Positions 13,579-14,324 of a stretch of DNA of 14,324 nt are shown piece by piece (positions within the stretch are counted from its first letter, which is position 1; every line of letters starts with the position of its first letter). Under the pieces are notes generated by a model. That model saw nothing but the letters and a program-made list of their open reading frames with translations. It had not been told where the DNA came from and did not search any database. Where the stretch lies: positions 1-14,324 of the forward strand of contig JAQCAO010000026.1 in the NCBI GenBank assembly GCA_027731885.1. The letters run 5' to 3'. The translations under genes and the position numbers were made by a program. Origin of the DNA: Actinomycetota bacterium (GTDB lineage Bacteria; Actinomycetota; Actinomycetes; Nanopelagicales; Nanopelagicaceae).

Positions 13579-14324
13579 ATGTCTACGCAAAAGCTAGTTA
13601 AAGTCGGAATTATCGGCGGTGGCCTAATGGGCCGTGAATTACTAGCGCTGGTAGGACGTTGGGATGCTCTTATTGATCATCCTATCCGCCCGGTAATAAC
13701 TGCAATTGCCGATACCTCAGATTCGGTTAGAGAGTTCTTTACCAACGCTGGTGTTGCTGAGTCTTACAGCAATTACAAAGAGTTACTGGCCAGCCCAAAT
13801 GTAGATGTTGTTTACATAGCAGTACCGCACAATCTGCATGAAGAGATCTACATTGCGGCGATAAATTCAGGTAAAGATTTCTTAGGTGAAAAACCATTTG
13901 GAATCGACTTAGTGGCCGCACAGAAGATCGCTGCAGCGTTAGTCGGCAAGAAGAACTTTGTTCGGGTATCCAGCGAACTTCCTTTCTATCCAGGCGCACA
14001 GGCTGCCGTTCGTGAAGTTCTATCTGGAAACTTAGGCGAAATCGTTGAGGTGCGTTCTGGACTTTTGCATTCATCTGATATTGATCGGAAAAAGAAGATT
14101 AATTGGAAGCGCCAGCGTAAGTTCTGCGGGGACATTGGCGTTCTTGGCGATCTCGGAATGCACGCCGCGCATATTCCTTTGCGCTTGGGATATAAACCAA
14201 CAAAGGTATTTGCAATTTTAGATGACATTGTCACCCACCGCGAAAGCGCAAATGGAGAGCAACTTCCTTGCGATACCTTCGATAACGCAGTTCTGGCGTT
14301 ACGCGCAAAGAATCCCGGCAGCGA
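13579..14324 (+). CDS. Gfo/Idh/MocA-family oxidoreductase, truncated by the window end
   Basis: The frame is open from ATG 13579 to the last base, giving 248 visible residues and no stop. VGIIGGGLMG near residues 9-18 is the NAD(P) Rossmann loop, VVYIAVPHNLH near 78-88 and GEKPF near 105-109 (catalytic Lys) are family motifs, and DLGMHAAHIPL near 191-201 matches the active-site D-x-x-x-H region. The start lies one base after the aldolase stop, so translation is probably coupled; no separate Shine-Dalgarno is seen. It is clearly a different paralogue from the one at 1655-2638, lacking the GFMRRFDPGY motif of inositol dehydrogenases. It probably oxidises a sugar or sugar acid in the aldolase pathway. 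Confidence 0.82.
   Translation, partial: MSTQKLVKVGIIGGGLMGRELLALVGRWDALIDHPIRPVITAIADTSDSVREFFTNAGVAESYSNYKELLASPNVDVVYIAVPHNLHEEIYIAAINSGKDFLGEKPFGIDLVAAQKIAAALVGKKNFVRVSSELPFYPGAQAAVREVLSGNLGEIVEVRSGLLHSSDIDRKKKINWKRQRKFCGDIGVLGDLGMHAAHIPLRLGYKPTKVFAILDDIVTHRESANGEQLPCDTFDNAVLALRAKNPGS

Noticed and set aside
1..14324. CRISPR arrays, insertion sequences, toxin-antitoxin or phage genes
   Set aside because: I looked for regular short repeats, terminal inverted repeats, transposase or integrase motifs and paired tiny genes and saw none.

Overview
The window looks like a carbohydrate and cyclitol utilisation region of a streamlined, moderate-GC actinobacterium. The style fits freshwater Nanopelagicales (acI, 'Ca. 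Planktophila'-like), which is an inference from gene content and style. The supporting signs are very short intergenic gaps, convergent genes with touching or overlapping stop codons, several starts that look leaderless (a TANNNT box 6-7 nt before the start codon), and actinobacterial-type sugar genes. There are no insertion sequences, phage genes or CRISPR arrays. The window opens inside a tRNA-Arg(ACG) and closes inside an oxidoreductase gene.

Layout. 1-48: 3' part of tRNA-Arg, whose first three bases do not fit the anticodon stem. 112-1227: a sulfotransferase-like protein. 1371-1658: a small ABM-fold monooxygenase, convergent with the next operon. 1655-3573 (minus): an iolE-type dehydratase followed by an inositol-dehydrogenase-like Gfo/Idh/MocA protein. 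3608-4471 (plus): a divergent shikimate-dehydrogenase-family gene sharing a 34-bp promoter gap with iolE. 4468-9056 (minus): a sugar ABC importer in transcription order binding lipoprotein, permease, ATPase, followed by a GMC-family FAD oxidoreductase. A UUCG-capped hairpin lies between the binding protein and the permease. 9192-9536 (minus): an unassigned open stretch that reads like the C-terminal remnant of a lost gene. 9571-10338 (plus): a ROK kinase resembling polyphosphate glucokinase. 10339-12690 (minus): a mannose-6-phosphate-isomerase-like gene and an FGGY kinase. 12747-14324 (plus): a DhnA/LsrF-type aldolase and a second, truncated Gfo/Idh/MocA oxidoreductase.

How the genes may work together. 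The importer would bring in a sugar or cyclitol. The GMC protein, the Gfo/Idh protein and the AroE-like protein are three different redox enzymes, and IolE would dehydrate a keto-cyclitol (inosose). The usual downstream inositol genes iolD, iolB and iolC are absent here, so this may be a non-canonical cyclitol or keto-sugar pathway. The second block (isomerase, FGGY kinase, aldolase, dehydrogenase) has the logic of a second sugar route: oxidise or isomerise, phosphorylate, then cleave. A 15-16 bp motif repeated in front of the binding-protein gene and the permease gene is a candidate operator. No regulator gene is present in the window. Substrates are not determined by the sequence alone.
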